From positions 620,001 through 684,000 of the forward strand of contig NZ_CP011371.1 in NCBI RefSeq assembly GCF_001017435.1: a stretch of DNA of 64,000 nt, written 5' to 3'. The stretch is from Caldimonas brevitalea. Its GTDB lineage: Bacteria > Pseudomonadota > Gammaproteobacteria > Burkholderiales > Burkholderiaceae_C. Each line of letters starts with the position of its first letter. Position 1 is the stretch's first letter. Shown in pieces: positions 39,267-47,637 of the stretch. The translations under genes were made by a program, and so were the position numbers. The notes below the pieces were generated by a model, which worked only from the letters and a program-made list of their open reading frames with translations, was not told where the DNA came from and ran no database searches.

Positions 39267-41125
39267 CCTTTAATGCGGTGCTGAGGATCGAGGCGCCGAC
39301 CCTGGACGGTTTCTATCGGGTCGTGGCTGTGGCGCCGGGGGCGGACATCGTTTGGCTCGCCTACATCGGTGTGCGCGAAGAGGGCGCCGCCGCGAACGCG
39401 CCTGGCCCTGTTGGCGCCACGACGCCCGTGGACCGGCATACGTTGACAAGCTTGGCAGAAGCTGCACTTCTGGCCATCGTCGATCTGGATGATCCGCGCG
39501 CGCTTAGCCGTGAGCAGGCGTTGACGGACAAGGCGCGTAGCCTTTGGGAGCATCACCAGGCGGTCATGGCGCCCTTTCTCGATCCGGTGCAACTGCAGGA
39601 TGCACTTGCCACGACCGGCGGCATCGGCCCCTTGGTACGGATGGCCCTGCGGGACAGCAATACGAGTCGAGCGACGGTGTACCGCTTGTGGCGATTGCTG
39701 TGCGCCCGGGGCTTCACCGGGCTGTCACTGATGCCCTCCTTTGATCAATGTGGCGCGCCTGGCGTGCTGCGCCCGGTGGAGGGAGGCCGACGAAAGCCGG
39801 GCGTCAAATCATCACATGAGCGGGTCGGCGCCGAAGATCCGTTTCCGCAGCGCGGCGCCACGCAAGAGGACCGCATCAAGATCGTCGCCCATGTCAGTCG
39901 ACACTGGAAAGACGGAATGACGACCGAAGGTCTGTACGACGAGGTCATCAGAGCCACTTACGTCAGGCGCTACGTGCAGACGCCGACTGGACGAGAAGCC
40001 GTGATGCCGCCGCCGGGGACGTACCCGAACAAGCGGCAGTTTCGCCACATCGTAGAAACCGAATTCAAGGCGCTTGAGCGGTCCCTCCGTCGCACGACGA
40101 CGGGTCACTGGAACCGGAACCGTCGCGGCTTGCGAGGCCACAGCTACGACGGCGTTGCAGGCCCTGGTCACGCCTACGCAATCGACTCCACGATCGGCGA
40201 CGTGCACTTGCGCAGTGGCGTCAACCGGGCTTGGGTTGTCGGGCGCCCCATCGTCTACGTCATCGTCGACGTGTGGTCCACTGCCGTGGTCGGCTTCTAT
40301 GCCTGCTTGAGGCCGCCGTCATGGCGCGCAGCCAAGCTCGCGCTGTATTCGACTTTTGCGGACCCGACAGTCATCGCGGCGCTGTGGGGATACCAGTACT
40401 GCCCGGTCCTGGAGCCCACGCCGGCGGCGCCGTTCACGCTTTGGTGCGATCGAGGCGAGTACCTCTCCGCAGCCGCACGTGAGACCCTGCTGCGCCTCGG
40501 CCTCAACTCCGCTTTCAATCCCGCATACCGGCCAGACCTCAAAGGCTTGGTCGAAGTGCTGCACAGGATTGCGAAGGACTCGCAGTTCTCGGACTTCATT
40601 CCCGGCGCCATAGACGCGCGCCGCCGCGAGCTGGAACTGAAGACGGATGCGAGGGAGTCGGCGCTGACATTGCGGGAGTACGTGCAGTACCTGTACATGG
40701 TGTTTACGAGATACAACGCCCATGCGAATCGCGAAGATCGCATGACGGCCGAGATGATCGCCGCTGGGGTGCGCGCTACGCCCTCCGGTCTGTGGCGGTT
40801 TGGTCACGAGATGGGCTTCGGTTTTCGGCGGCACACGCCGCATGACCAACTGGTGGCAGGTCTACTGGAACAAGCAACACTAACCGCTCGTCGCACGGGG
40901 AACTTCGTTGAGTCCTTGCAGTACGACGGAGACCTCGCGATCGAGGAGCAATGGTCGGCACAGGCGCGCAACTTCGGTGTGTTGGAACGCACGGCCTATC
41001 GCTTCCCGGGCTACGCCGGCAAGCTCTGGGTACCTGGCGCGACTGGACTTCACGAGTTCCACCTGCGTCCCAACAGCCGGGCATTGCCTCAGACCACCTT
41101 GGACGAGTGGCGAGACACGCTCGGG
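39254..41125 (+). pseudogene. tnsB: Tn7-like transposase TnsB, 3'-truncated
   Basis: About 624 residues of TnsB remain from the ATG at 39254 (GGAGG ribosome site). The DDE core is visible: Asp in YAIDSTIGD, Asp in LWCDRGEYL and Glu in GLVEVLHR. Near 41125 the frame passes into the antisense strand of an IS66 tnpB and stays open to 41521, so the C-terminal region that contacts TnsC is replaced by a nonsense tail. No tnsC, tnsD/tniQ or tnsE is in the window. The break point is estimated to within ~10 bases. Confidence 0.8.
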
Positions 41126-41448
41126 GTGCGAGCTGGCATCCGCCAGTCGATGCCCTCCAGCAGCATCGACAGTTGCGCTGGGGTGAGCGACACGGCACCG
41201 GAGGTGGCCTGTGGCCAGACGAAGCGGCCGCGTTCCAATCGCTTGCTCAACAGCAGCAGGCCCTGGCCGTCGAACCACAGCACCTTGATCATGTCGCCGC
41301 GCTTGCCGCGGAAGACGAACACGTGGCCGGAGTACGGGTTGTCGGCCAATGCGGTCTGTACCAAGGCCGTCAGGCCGTCGAAGCCCTTGCGCATGTCGGT
41401 GTGGCCGGCTGCGATCCACACCCGCGTGTTCGGCGGCAGGCCCAGCAT
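41126..41448 (-). pseudogene. tnpB: IS66 TnpB, C-terminally altered
   Basis: Intact N-terminus (MLGLPPNTRVWIAAGHTDMRKGFDGL) and core (HVFVFRGKRGDMIKVLWFDGQGL) of the IS66 accessory protein, with LTPAQLSMLLEGIDWRMP near the end. After that the sequence diverges into tnsB DNA, and the open frame stops at 41089. Start overlaps the tnpA stop by one base. Confidence 0.85.
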
Positions 41449-41831
41449 CAGCGATGGACCTCGCTCACGGCCTTCAGCACCTCCCGCAGCGTGCCGGCGT
41501 CGACGTGAGTCGGAACGATGATGCGGACGCTCTGGATCACGATCTCGATGGGGGACGCCGCCGCAGCCACCTTCGGGCTCGGTGCGCGATCACAGACGCT
41601 CACCGACAGCAGTGCCGGTGGCAGGGCCTGCCCACCCGTGGGTCGCTCCTTGCACCAGCGCCGCGCCAGGTTCGCGTTGACCCCGTACTTGAGCGCGACG
41701 CCCGAAAGCGAGGCACCGGGCACCCGACAAGCATCGACCACCGTCTGCTTGAATTCCTCAGCATGCGGGCGTCGCTTACGAGGCGTGCCGGCTGCATTCT
41801 TGCCGCTCTTGTTAGCGTCCACTATGTCCAT
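41448..41831 (-). CDS. tnpA: IS66 TnpA
   Basis: 127 residues. A small HTH protein: EEFKQTVVDACRVPGASLSGVALKYGVNANLARRWCKE is the IS66 TnpA helix-turn-helix. Required with TnpB for transposition of IS66 elements. It is intact but orphaned, because tnpC is lost. Confidence 0.88.
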   Translation of the reverse strand: MDIVDANKSGKNAAGTPRKRRPHAEEFKQTVVDACRVPGASLSGVALKYGVNANLARRWCKERPTGGQALPPALLSVSVCDRAPSPKVAAAASPIEIVIQSVRIIVPTHVDAGTLREVLKAVSEVHR

Positions 41832-41868
41832 AGTGGGAACTATCTAAGGTCCGCGAACCGGGATCAAT

Positions 41869-42471
41869 GTGCCCAGACCGGACGCATACATAGAAGCGCA
41901 CGATGCGTTCGAGTATGTTGTGGGTCACGCGGTTTCGGATACTGAGCGTGAGCTTCAAGTTCTCCTTTGGGAACTCCACGATAAGACTCGGCGCTTGCGC
42001 ATGTTGGAGGCCATAGGTTCAACCGACCCCAGAACAGACGACATTCGAGCGGACGCCGATCGTCTTAGGGCGGAACTGAAGGCGCATGCGCTCTACGGAA
42101 CAATCCGCGCAGACATTCGGCGCAAGGTTGACGAAGGCGATCCGCCGGCGTTTCATCTAAGTCAGCGCGAGCGCTGTGCTGCAAGCAACGTGAACTACGA
42201 GTACTACAACGCGGTCACGATGCAGCTTTCTCAGCACGTCCACTCTTTGCCCTACGCAGTCCATCAGTTGTTTCAGTTCCGGGCAGGAACGCTAGACGCG
42301 CTTCATCTAATGAGCATGCCTGCTCAGTTCGCGTTGCCGTTCTTGATCCGTGTGACGGAAGGGATGGCAGTCCTGATGCCGAACAAGACTCCAGCGCCCC
42401 CTAGTAGGACTGCGAGATCGATGAAGCTTTGGCGGGTCCTTTCGACTCAAGGGGTGAAAGGAGCAGCCTAG
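41869..42471 (+). CDS. Hypothetical protein, possibly DUF5677-like and 5'-truncated
   Basis: 200 residues from a GTG; no convincing ribosome site. Mostly helical. A central stretch (CAASNVNYEYYNAVTMQLSQHVHSLPYAVHQL) recalls DUF5677-type proteins found in defence and mobile regions. It starts right at the edge of the IS66 remnant, so the true N-terminus may be lost. Codon bias differs from the core genes (more A/T-ending codons), suggesting acquisition. Confidence 0.5.
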   Translation: MPRPDAYIEAHDAFEYVVGHAVSDTERELQVLLWELHDKTRRLRMLEAIGSTDPRTDDIRADADRLRAELKAHALYGTIRADIRRKVDEGDPPAFHLSQRERCAASNVNYEYYNAVTMQLSQHVHSLPYAVHQLFQFRAGTLDALHLMSMPAQFALPFLIRVTEGMAVLMPNKTPAPPSRTARSMKLWRVLSTQGVKGAA

Positions 42472-42730
42472 CCCCTCCATCGACCAGCGTTAGGCCTTGC
42501 CATCCAAACCTTAATGTTGGCGCTCAATGACAATCACACGAAAGTCCATGCCGCTCAGAGCGGAAGCCCACCGGCGCGCTTCGCCATCCGACGGTCGTCG
42601 TTTATGTCGAACGTTAGGGAGCGACCGCTTTCAGGTCGTTGGTTGCAGTGTCCCGAGCGACGCAATGGGTCGATAGCGGCCGGTCGTCGTTCCCGCCTCG
42701 AGGAACCGCTCCCAGCCTAACGCGGTCATT
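42472..42730. other. Non-coding stretch with inverted GTTAGG/CCTAAC motifs
   Basis: About 260 bases with no credible gene. GTTAGGC (42489-42495), GTTAGGG (42613-42619) and GCCTAAC (42715-42721) occur here. They look like integron recombination core heptamers, but their order and spacing do not build a folded attC site. Confidence 0.4.
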
Positions 42731-42739
42731 CCATATGTC

Positions 42740-43250
42740 TCAGACACTCCCTCCCGGACTGCGTTGCAGTTACCGCTCCGAGGGAAGAGGCATGGCGTCT
42801 TGATGATCTTAGGCAGCTGGGTACGGATGCTCTCGATAGCGTTGGTTGTGTAAATCACGCGGCAGCGCCGACGGGAACGCAAAGAACGGAATTACCGACT
42901 CCAGCTGCATCGCCAGGCGGCCACCACGGTGGAGATCTTGGTACCCCACGCGCCCGACTCAAAAGCAACCAGTTCTGGCGCTGCGGCTTCAGTGCTAGCG
43001 GCGGTGTAAACCGCCTGAGTGCCGCGGTCAGCGCTTTGCGGTCCTTCCAACTGGGGAAGTGCAAGCCGTTGCGGATTAAGTGCGCGATGCAAGTCTGCAG
43101 CATGGTGGTGGGAAACACTGCCGCCAGGGCCTCGGGCAGGCCCTTCCGGGCGTCGTGACGGCAATCAGGGGATGTCGCCCACCCCACGCGTCTTCGGCGA
43201 ACGTCAACGTCGGCCCATGCGGACGCGTGGGCTTCCACTGGTGTTCGGTC
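42740..43250 (-). pseudogene. Degraded IS256-family transposase
   Basis: Two minus-strand pieces in different frames match the IS256 transposase: LPEALAAVFPTTMLQTCIAHLIRNGLHFPSWKDRK and VIYTTNAIESIRTQLPKIIKT. They are clearly related to the intact copy at 22.8-24.1 kb but carry frameshifts and deletions, and both ends are missing. Confidence 0.85.
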
Positions 43251-43255
43251 ATGCC

Positions 43256-43507
43256 TCAGTGCTTGCGAGTGAGCCGTAGCACCGCCCACGTACCCAACGA
43301 AACGACGACGAAGCAGATGCCGTACAGGAGCAATGCTTCCGCGTCAGCTGCGCTCTCCTGGTTGGTTACCCCGGTCACTTTCAAGAACCACCCGGCGAAC
43401 CAGTCTGGGAAGCTGGGGCCGATGTCCGGGCGAGCGATCCATAGGCGGCCCAGTACGAAAGTCGCCACGGCAACCCACAGGCCGATGAGAATGGGATGCC
43501 GCTTCAT
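43256..43507 (-). CDS. Small two-helix membrane protein, candidate immunity protein
   Basis: 83 residues with hydrophobic helices at ~6-22 (LIGLWVAVATFVLGRLW) and ~58-76 (LLLYGICFVVVSLGTWAV), the loop between them probably periplasmic. Its ATG overlaps the stop of the DUF2778-type gene as ATGA, so translation is coupled. Tlde1-type L,D-transpeptidase toxins are paired with small membrane or periplasmic immunity proteins, so that role is the best guess. No family recognised. Confidence 0.6.
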   Translation of the reverse strand: MKRHPILIGLWVAVATFVLGRLWIARPDIGPSFPDWFAGWFLKVTGVTNQESAADAEALLLYGICFVVVSLGTWAVLRLTRKH

Positions 43508-43983
43508 GACACGGTGACGATGCCGTAGGCCTTCAAATTCGAGCCTTGAACCGCGGTCGACGGCAGGCTGCGAAGCATCGCGCTGAGACGTTGGAAATCG
43601 CCTTCGTGCTCGATCGTGATGCAGCCCTGGCTGATGCCCATCGGTCCTTTCGGATGCAGACGGAATTGCCCACGGCCGATAGAGTCGCAGACGACCTGGT
43701 CGTCGATCCGACCGTCATCCTTGTAAAGCGCGAACCACCCGTGCTTATCGGTCCCGAAGACGCTCCGCAAAGCCGCGAGGCGTCCGCCTGATTGCCGATC
43801 GAAGATGTAGTAACGGCCGGGTGGGATCGGGCCGACGCTGGGATGACATGCGGCCGCTCGCTTGTTCCTATCGGCGTCCATGCCCGAGAAAACCGGAAAG
43901 CGGGTGCCACCGACGAATCGCGTGCCGCCGACCACAAGATCGCTCAACGGCTTGTCGTTGAGGATGAAGGTGCATTGAAACAT
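43504..43983 (-). CDS. DUF2778/Tlde1-like L,D-transpeptidase-type protein, probable toxin
   Basis: 159 residues from the ATG at 43983 with a strong GGAGGGAAC ribosome site. The sequence has GPIPPGRYYIFDR, then FRLHPKGPMGISQGCITI, giving His110 and Cys121 as the catalytic pair of the DUF2778/Tlde1 fold. Tlde1 effectors delivered by type VI secretion attack peptidoglycan tetrapeptides. There is no signal peptide and no secretion gene nearby, so delivery is unknown. Downstream is a coupled small membrane protein, suggesting a toxin-immunity pair. Confidence 0.7.
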   Translation of the reverse strand: MFQCTFILNDKPLSDLVVGGTRFVGGTRFPVFSGMDADRNKRAAACHPSVGPIPPGRYYIFDRQSGGRLAALRSVFGTDKHGWFALYKDDGRIDDQVVCDSIGRGQFRLHPKGPMGISQGCITIEHEGDFQRLSAMLRSLPSTAVQGSNLKAYGIVTVS

Positions 43984-44125
43984 TATTGTTCCCTCCCTGT
44001 TGACCGAGCCAGTGTAGAAGCTCGGCGCCGGGGAGGACACGTAGCAGGCGCAACGGATTGCTGCTGTGTACAGCGAAATTGGCGGACTTCACTTCCTTCT
44101 CGCTGCTACGGCGGAAGGGAGCAGG

Positions 44126-44464
44126 TCAGTCGCCCTCGCACAACCCGGCTTGCGCCACCGCCATCGTCCCGCAAGCAAGCCGTGCCAAGCAAACGATCCC
44201 TTCGACGACATCGCGGTGCAGCTCGTCCAGATCCCCATCGAACGCCAACATCTCGAGGTGGGCCACGGTCATGCGCACCAGGCGTAGTGAGGTGCGACAG
44301 GCGTCTTCGATCGAGACGTCGCCGCGCACCTCGAAGGCATCGACGCCGCTGCGGAGTTCGCTGTTGGGCGAGTGCATGCCGCATGCGCGCAGGACTGCGT
44401 GGCGGTCATATGCGCCGAGCGCATCGAGTGGTGTACGTGCTCCGAGGCAGCGGTTTCCTGGCAT
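44126..44464 (-). CDS. Hypothetical protein under a C-box-like operator
   Basis: 112 residues from the ATG at 44464, which has GGAGAAGGA just upstream. Helical and acidic; SGVDAFEVRGDVSIEDACRT and LDELHRDVVEGIVCLARLA are its most ordered parts. I do not recognise a family. Divergent from the C-protein-like gene with the palindromic operator between, and upstream of the Tlde1-like gene (142 bp), so all three minus-strand genes could be controlled together. Confidence 0.6.
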   Translation of the reverse strand: MPGNRCLGARTPLDALGAYDRHAVLRACGMHSPNSELRSGVDAFEVRGDVSIEDACRTSLRLVRMTVAHLEMLAFDGDLDELHRDVVEGIVCLARLACGTMAVAQAGLCEGD

Positions 44465-44483
44465 TCCTTCTCCCCGACACGAG

Positions 44484-44505
44484 ACTATAGTCTGTGGACT
44501 ATAGT
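44484..44505. promoter_or_regulatory. C-box-like operator palindrome
   Basis: ACTATAGTC-TGTG-GACTATAGT: perfect 9-bp arms around TGTG. It closely resembles the C-boxes bound by controller proteins of restriction systems. It sits in the 66-bp gap between two divergent starts, 25 bases before the regulator gene it probably controls. Confidence 0.8.
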
Positions 44506-44530
44506 ACGCATCGGCGCGAGAGTGCGCGCC

Positions 44531-44776
44531 ATGCCACGCGCAAGAGACGAAACTGTCATTGCTGCCTTTGCCGACGTCCTGGCCGGGTTGCGCCGCGCGC
44601 GAGGGCTGACACAGGAAGCGCTGGCGCATGAGGCAGGTATAGACCGTACCTTCGTCGGGCTGCTGGAGACGGGCAAGCGACAACCAACGCTGAGCGTGCT
44701 CTTTGCGCTAGCCGGAGCATTGGGCGTCAAGCCCGAGAAGCTGGTCGCAGATACACGCAGTCGTGCGGCTGGTTGA
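44531..44776 (+). CDS. Controller (C) protein-like XRE regulator
   Basis: 81 residues that are almost entirely a Cro/C1 HTH domain: LAGLRRARGLTQEALAHEAGIDRTFVGLLETGKRQPTL, then LGVKPEKLV. The IDRTFVGLLE recognition helix and small size match restriction-system C proteins, and the upstream operator is C-box-like. No restriction genes adjoin it; the type I operon lies 6.5 kb away with its own regulator. It may control the neighbouring toxin genes instead. Confidence 0.8.
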   Translation: MPRARDETVIAAFADVLAGLRRARGLTQEALAHEAGIDRTFVGLLETGKRQPTLSVLFALAGALGVKPEKLVADTRSRAAG

Positions 44777-45112
44777 GCGTCTCCAGAGAACCTGAAAGTC
44801 AAGCGCGAGGCGATGAACTGCAGGCGGCTGCCTTCCAGCCCGCCATTGCCACGGCCGTGATCACAGGCACTATGCTCGTTGACCATATTGGCGTGCCGAG
44901 GCTGCGACTTCGTCCTCGCCATCCCTTGTAAAAGCAGCTGCACCAGGCGAGGCCCCCTCGTTGGCCCGCCGCAACGCAGTCAGCCCGCCCACTTGCGAAC
45001 TCGCTTCGATATCTGCATCATTCGCGCCCTATTGCTGAAGGCGCCCACGACAGCGCCCGCATGACGGAGATTCCTCTTATGTCCTCCTTGTTCATTTCGA
45101 CCATCGACTGAA
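44777..45112. other. Intergenic, no gene seen
   Basis: About 335 bases with no credible ORF, RNA gene or repeat that I could support. A TTGACC near 44881 is the only promoter-like hexamer noticed, without a matching -10. Confidence 0.4.
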
Positions 45113-45209
45113 CACGGTTCCCGAGCCCCGGCTGAACCGTGTCTGTTCTCAGATACGGCCTCAGACCGCGCGGCACGCAAAGCCCCGCAGCCATTGAGCC
45201 GGGGCTTTT
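45113..45209 (+). promoter_or_regulatory. Attenuator-like RNA with competing hairpins
   Basis: Hairpin 1 is CACGGTTC/GAACCGTG (45113-45120 with 45133-45140), whose loop contains AGCCCCGGCT (45123-45132). Hairpin 2 is AAAAGCCCCG/CGGGGCTTTT (45178-45187 with 45200-45209), an intrinsic terminator ending in T. The 10-base loop sequence is perfectly complementary to AGCCGGGGCT (45197-45206) in the terminator's 3' arm, so pairing between them would break the terminator. It lies 17 bases before the next gene's likely start. Confidence 0.5.
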
Positions 45210-45226
45210 GCTTTTCGGAAACCGAA

Positions 45227-45469
45227 GTGAGTGCACAACTCCGTTCCCGCGCCCTCCAAGAGGGGCGGATCAAGGCCTTGCGCCGCATGAAACAGCCGAT
45301 GACGCTGGTGCTCGAAACGAGCCCCGCTGCGCGCGACCCCGTCGCGCGCGCGCTCGGCCAACGTGGCCCGCGTGGCGCAGGCCAACACATCCAAAGCCGC
45401 GGCGCCCAGCGCCGTGCCGACCGCGTGGCGCTGCAGGCGCTGCTGCGACGAAAGGATTGGGATGAATGA
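45227..45469 (+). CDS. Small basic ORF coupled to the AAA/M41 protease
   Basis: 80 residues from a GTG at 45227 (a TTG at 45194 is an alternative). It overlaps the protease start by 8 bp. Basic, with MKQPMTLVLETSPAARDPVARALG and a C-terminal ADRVALQALLRRKDWDE. Not recognised. The overlap and the attenuator just before it suggest a real first gene of the operon, perhaps an adaptor or regulator of the protease. Confidence 0.5.
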   Translation: MSAQLRSRALQEGRIKALRRMKQPMTLVLETSPAARDPVARALGQRGPRGAGQHIQSRGAQRRADRVALQALLRRKDWDE

Positions 45470-47357
45470 TTCCCAGGAACTGCGCGAACAACTGGCGCAG
45501 AGAAACCAACATCTGCAGGAGATCGCCGCCCAGCTCAAGACCGAGCTGTTCGGCATCGACACCATCATCGATCGCGTCATCGATTCCGTGCGCGCCTGGT
45601 ACGTGCTGCCGGAGCTCGTCTCGCGACCCGTCATCGTCTGCCTCTGGGGCCTGACCGGCACCGGCAAGACGCAGCTGGTGCGTCGGCTGGCGCAGCTGCT
45701 GGGCTTCTACGATCGCTTCGTGGAAGTGCAGATGGACGGCTTCTCGAACGGCGCGAGCTGGCGCGGCGCGCAGAGCGTCTCGGGCATGCTGGCGCAGTCG
45801 GGCGTGCGCGAGGGCGAGCCGGGCATCCTCGCGCTCGACGAGTTCCAGCGCTTCCGCACCATCAATGACAAGCGCGGTGAGGTGCGCGTCGAGCGCTACC
45901 AGGACGTCTGGGCCCTGCTGTCCGACGGCCGTCTGCCGCCCGCGCTCTCGCTCTTGGGCAACATCGAATCGTCCATTGCCGAGGCCGCGTACGACGCCGA
46001 GCGCGCCGAGGCCAGTGATGCCAAGCTGCACTTCAAGCTGCGCAGCTGGGAGGCGCAGGAGTTGCAACGCAACCTCAAGCTCGACGAGCCGCTGATGGAG
46101 ATCATGGCCTGGACGCCCGAGGAGATCCAGCAGAGGCTGCGCGCCTTCCGCGAAAGCGGGCAGCTCCAATGGGAGACCGACTACAGCCGCCTGCTCGTCT
46201 TCGTTTGCGGCAATCTCGATGAGATGTACGAGGACCTCGCCACCAGCGTAGACGACTGTGACAGCGACGCCGACACCTTCAATGCGCTGACCAGCAAACT
46301 GAGCGTGATCGACGTCAAGCAGGCGCTCAACAGGCGCTTCAAGCCCGAACAGGTGGCGCGACTGGGCAACGAGCACGTGATCTATCCCTCGCTCTCCAGG
46401 CGAGCATACGAGCAGTTGATCGAGCAGGGATGTGCCCGCTATGCCCGCGAGACTGAAGCCCGCTGCGGGCTGCACTTCGAGCTGGACCCAAGCGTGCGCG
46501 AGCAGATCTACGCCAACGCCGTCTTCCCCGCCCAGGGTACGCGGCCGCTGTTCTCATCGCTGCACGCCATCCTCGGCGCCGGCCTGGCCAAGGCAGCGCT
46601 GTGGGCGCTCGAACGCGGCGCCGCGGCCGGCGAAAGCGTGGGCCTCACCGCCGATGGCCGCAGCCTGATCGCGCATTGGCGCGGGCAGTCGCACGCCATC
46701 GCCGCGCCCTTCGAGATCAGCCGCCTGCGCCAGCGCAGCAACGCCGACTTTCGTGCGCTGCTGGCCGTGCACGAGGCCGGGCACGGGCTCGTGCACGCGC
46801 TGCTCTTCGGCCGCGCGCCACAGGAAATCAAGATCCACGTGGCGAGCTTCGAGGGCGGCTACAACGCCTACACCTCGCGCAAGGTCTGGTCACGCCGCAA
46901 TCTGCTCGACTCCATCTGCACCAGCCTCGCCGGCCGCGCCGCCGAGCGGCTCGTCTTCGGGCCTGAGATGAGTTCCAGCGGCGCTGAGAGCGATCTGCGC
47001 AAGGCCACCGAAACGGCGGCCCGCATGCTGCGCCACTTGGGCCACGGCCAGCGCATCGGCCGCAGCGACGTGTCGAACAACAGCGACGACAACCTCTGCA
47101 CCGACGTAGAAGCCAGCAACGGGCCGATCGAAGCCCTGCTGCAGGCCGAGCACGCGCGGGCCACGAGGCTCATCGAAACCCATCGCGACGCGCTGCTGGC
47201 GCTGGTGGATGAGCTGATGGAGCAGGGGCAGGTCACGCCGGCGCGGTTTGCCGCGGTGGTGGGGCTGCCGCTGGAGAGGCCGGAGGATGCGTTGGATCCG
47301 TATGCGCAGAGGTTGGCGGAGTTTCGGAAGGAGGGGCGGGAGCGGCTGAGGGCGTAG
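45462..47357 (+). CDS. Soluble AAA+ ATPase fused to M41 (FtsH-type) metalloprotease
   Basis: 631 residues. The AAA+ domain has Walker A GLTGTGKT (63-70) and Walker B GILALDEF (121-128) and resembles Clp-type ATPases rather than FtsH's own AAA module. The C-terminal peptidase has zinc motif HEAGH (His437, Glu438, His441), with Asp511 in SSGAESDLRKAT as third ligand, as in FtsH. No transmembrane segment is visible, unlike FtsH, so it should be cytosolic. Start MNDSQELREQLAQ overlaps the small upstream ORF. Substrate and role unknown; protein quality control or phage-protein degradation are possibilities. Confidence 0.82.
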   Translation: MNDSQELREQLAQRNQHLQEIAAQLKTELFGIDTIIDRVIDSVRAWYVLPELVSRPVIVCLWGLTGTGKTQLVRRLAQLLGFYDRFVEVQMDGFSNGASWRGAQSVSGMLAQSGVREGEPGILALDEFQRFRTINDKRGEVRVERYQDVWALLSDGRLPPALSLLGNIESSIAEAAYDAERAEASDAKLHFKLRSWEAQELQRNLKLDEPLMEIMAWTPEEIQQRLRAFRESGQLQWETDYSRLLVFVCGNLDEMYEDLATSVDDCDSDADTFNALTSKLSVIDVKQALNRRFKPEQVARLGNEHVIYPSLSRRAYEQLIEQGCARYARETEARCGLHFELDPSVREQIYANAVFPAQGTRPLFSSLHAILGAGLAKAALWALERGAAAGESVGLTADGRSLIAHWRGQSHAIAAPFEISRLRQRSNADFRALLAVHEAGHGLVHALLFGRAPQEIKIHVASFEGGYNAYTSRKVWSRRNLLDSICTSLAGRAAERLVFGPEMSSSGAESDLRKATETAARMLRHLGHGQRIGRSDVSNNSDDNLCTDVEASNGPIEALLQAEHARATRLIETHRDALLALVDELMEQGQVTPARFAAVVGLPLERPEDALDPYAQRLAEFRKEGRERLRA

Positions 47358-47637
47358 TGCGGGTGGTGCAATCTCCGAAGGGCGCATGCAGCGGGCGTTC
47401 TCGGCGGCCTGGGTCTCAGCCTTCCTGGCTGAACGTGGCCTGCCAACGCTGCCGCCCGTTGCCGATTCGCAAACGGTCGCTGCGAATCGTCAGCCGCGCC
47501 TTCCGGATAGAGCGCCGCAAACTTGAATTGCCAAGAACACGTGCGGGTGGTCCTGTGCCAAACCCGCCGCAGGACGGCACGAATTCACGCGCTCAAAGAG
47601 ACAGGAGAGAACGGCAAGTGCCGGCCGCTCTAGCCCC

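Larger units (their letters stand above)
41126..41846 (-). mobile_element. IS66-family remnant (tnpA, partial tnpB, no tnpC)
   Basis: tnpA and most of tnpB are present in normal order on the minus strand, but tnpC and the far end are missing where the element abuts truncated tnsB. This suggests one deletion that removed tnpC plus the end of tnsB and everything between. The remaining terminal repeat was not identified. Confidence 0.75.

Noticed and set aside
42472..42730. GTTAGGC/GTTAGGG/GCCTAAC heptamers suggesting an integron cassette array
   Set aside because: The heptamers are in the wrong order and spacing for attC folding, inner L-box pairing is absent, and no integrase gene is in the window.
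45161..46475. Long minus-strand open frames opposite the AAA/M41 gene
   Set aside because: They mirror the GC-rich coding strand of a gene with clear Walker and HEAGH motifs; no recognisable domains and no ribosome sites.
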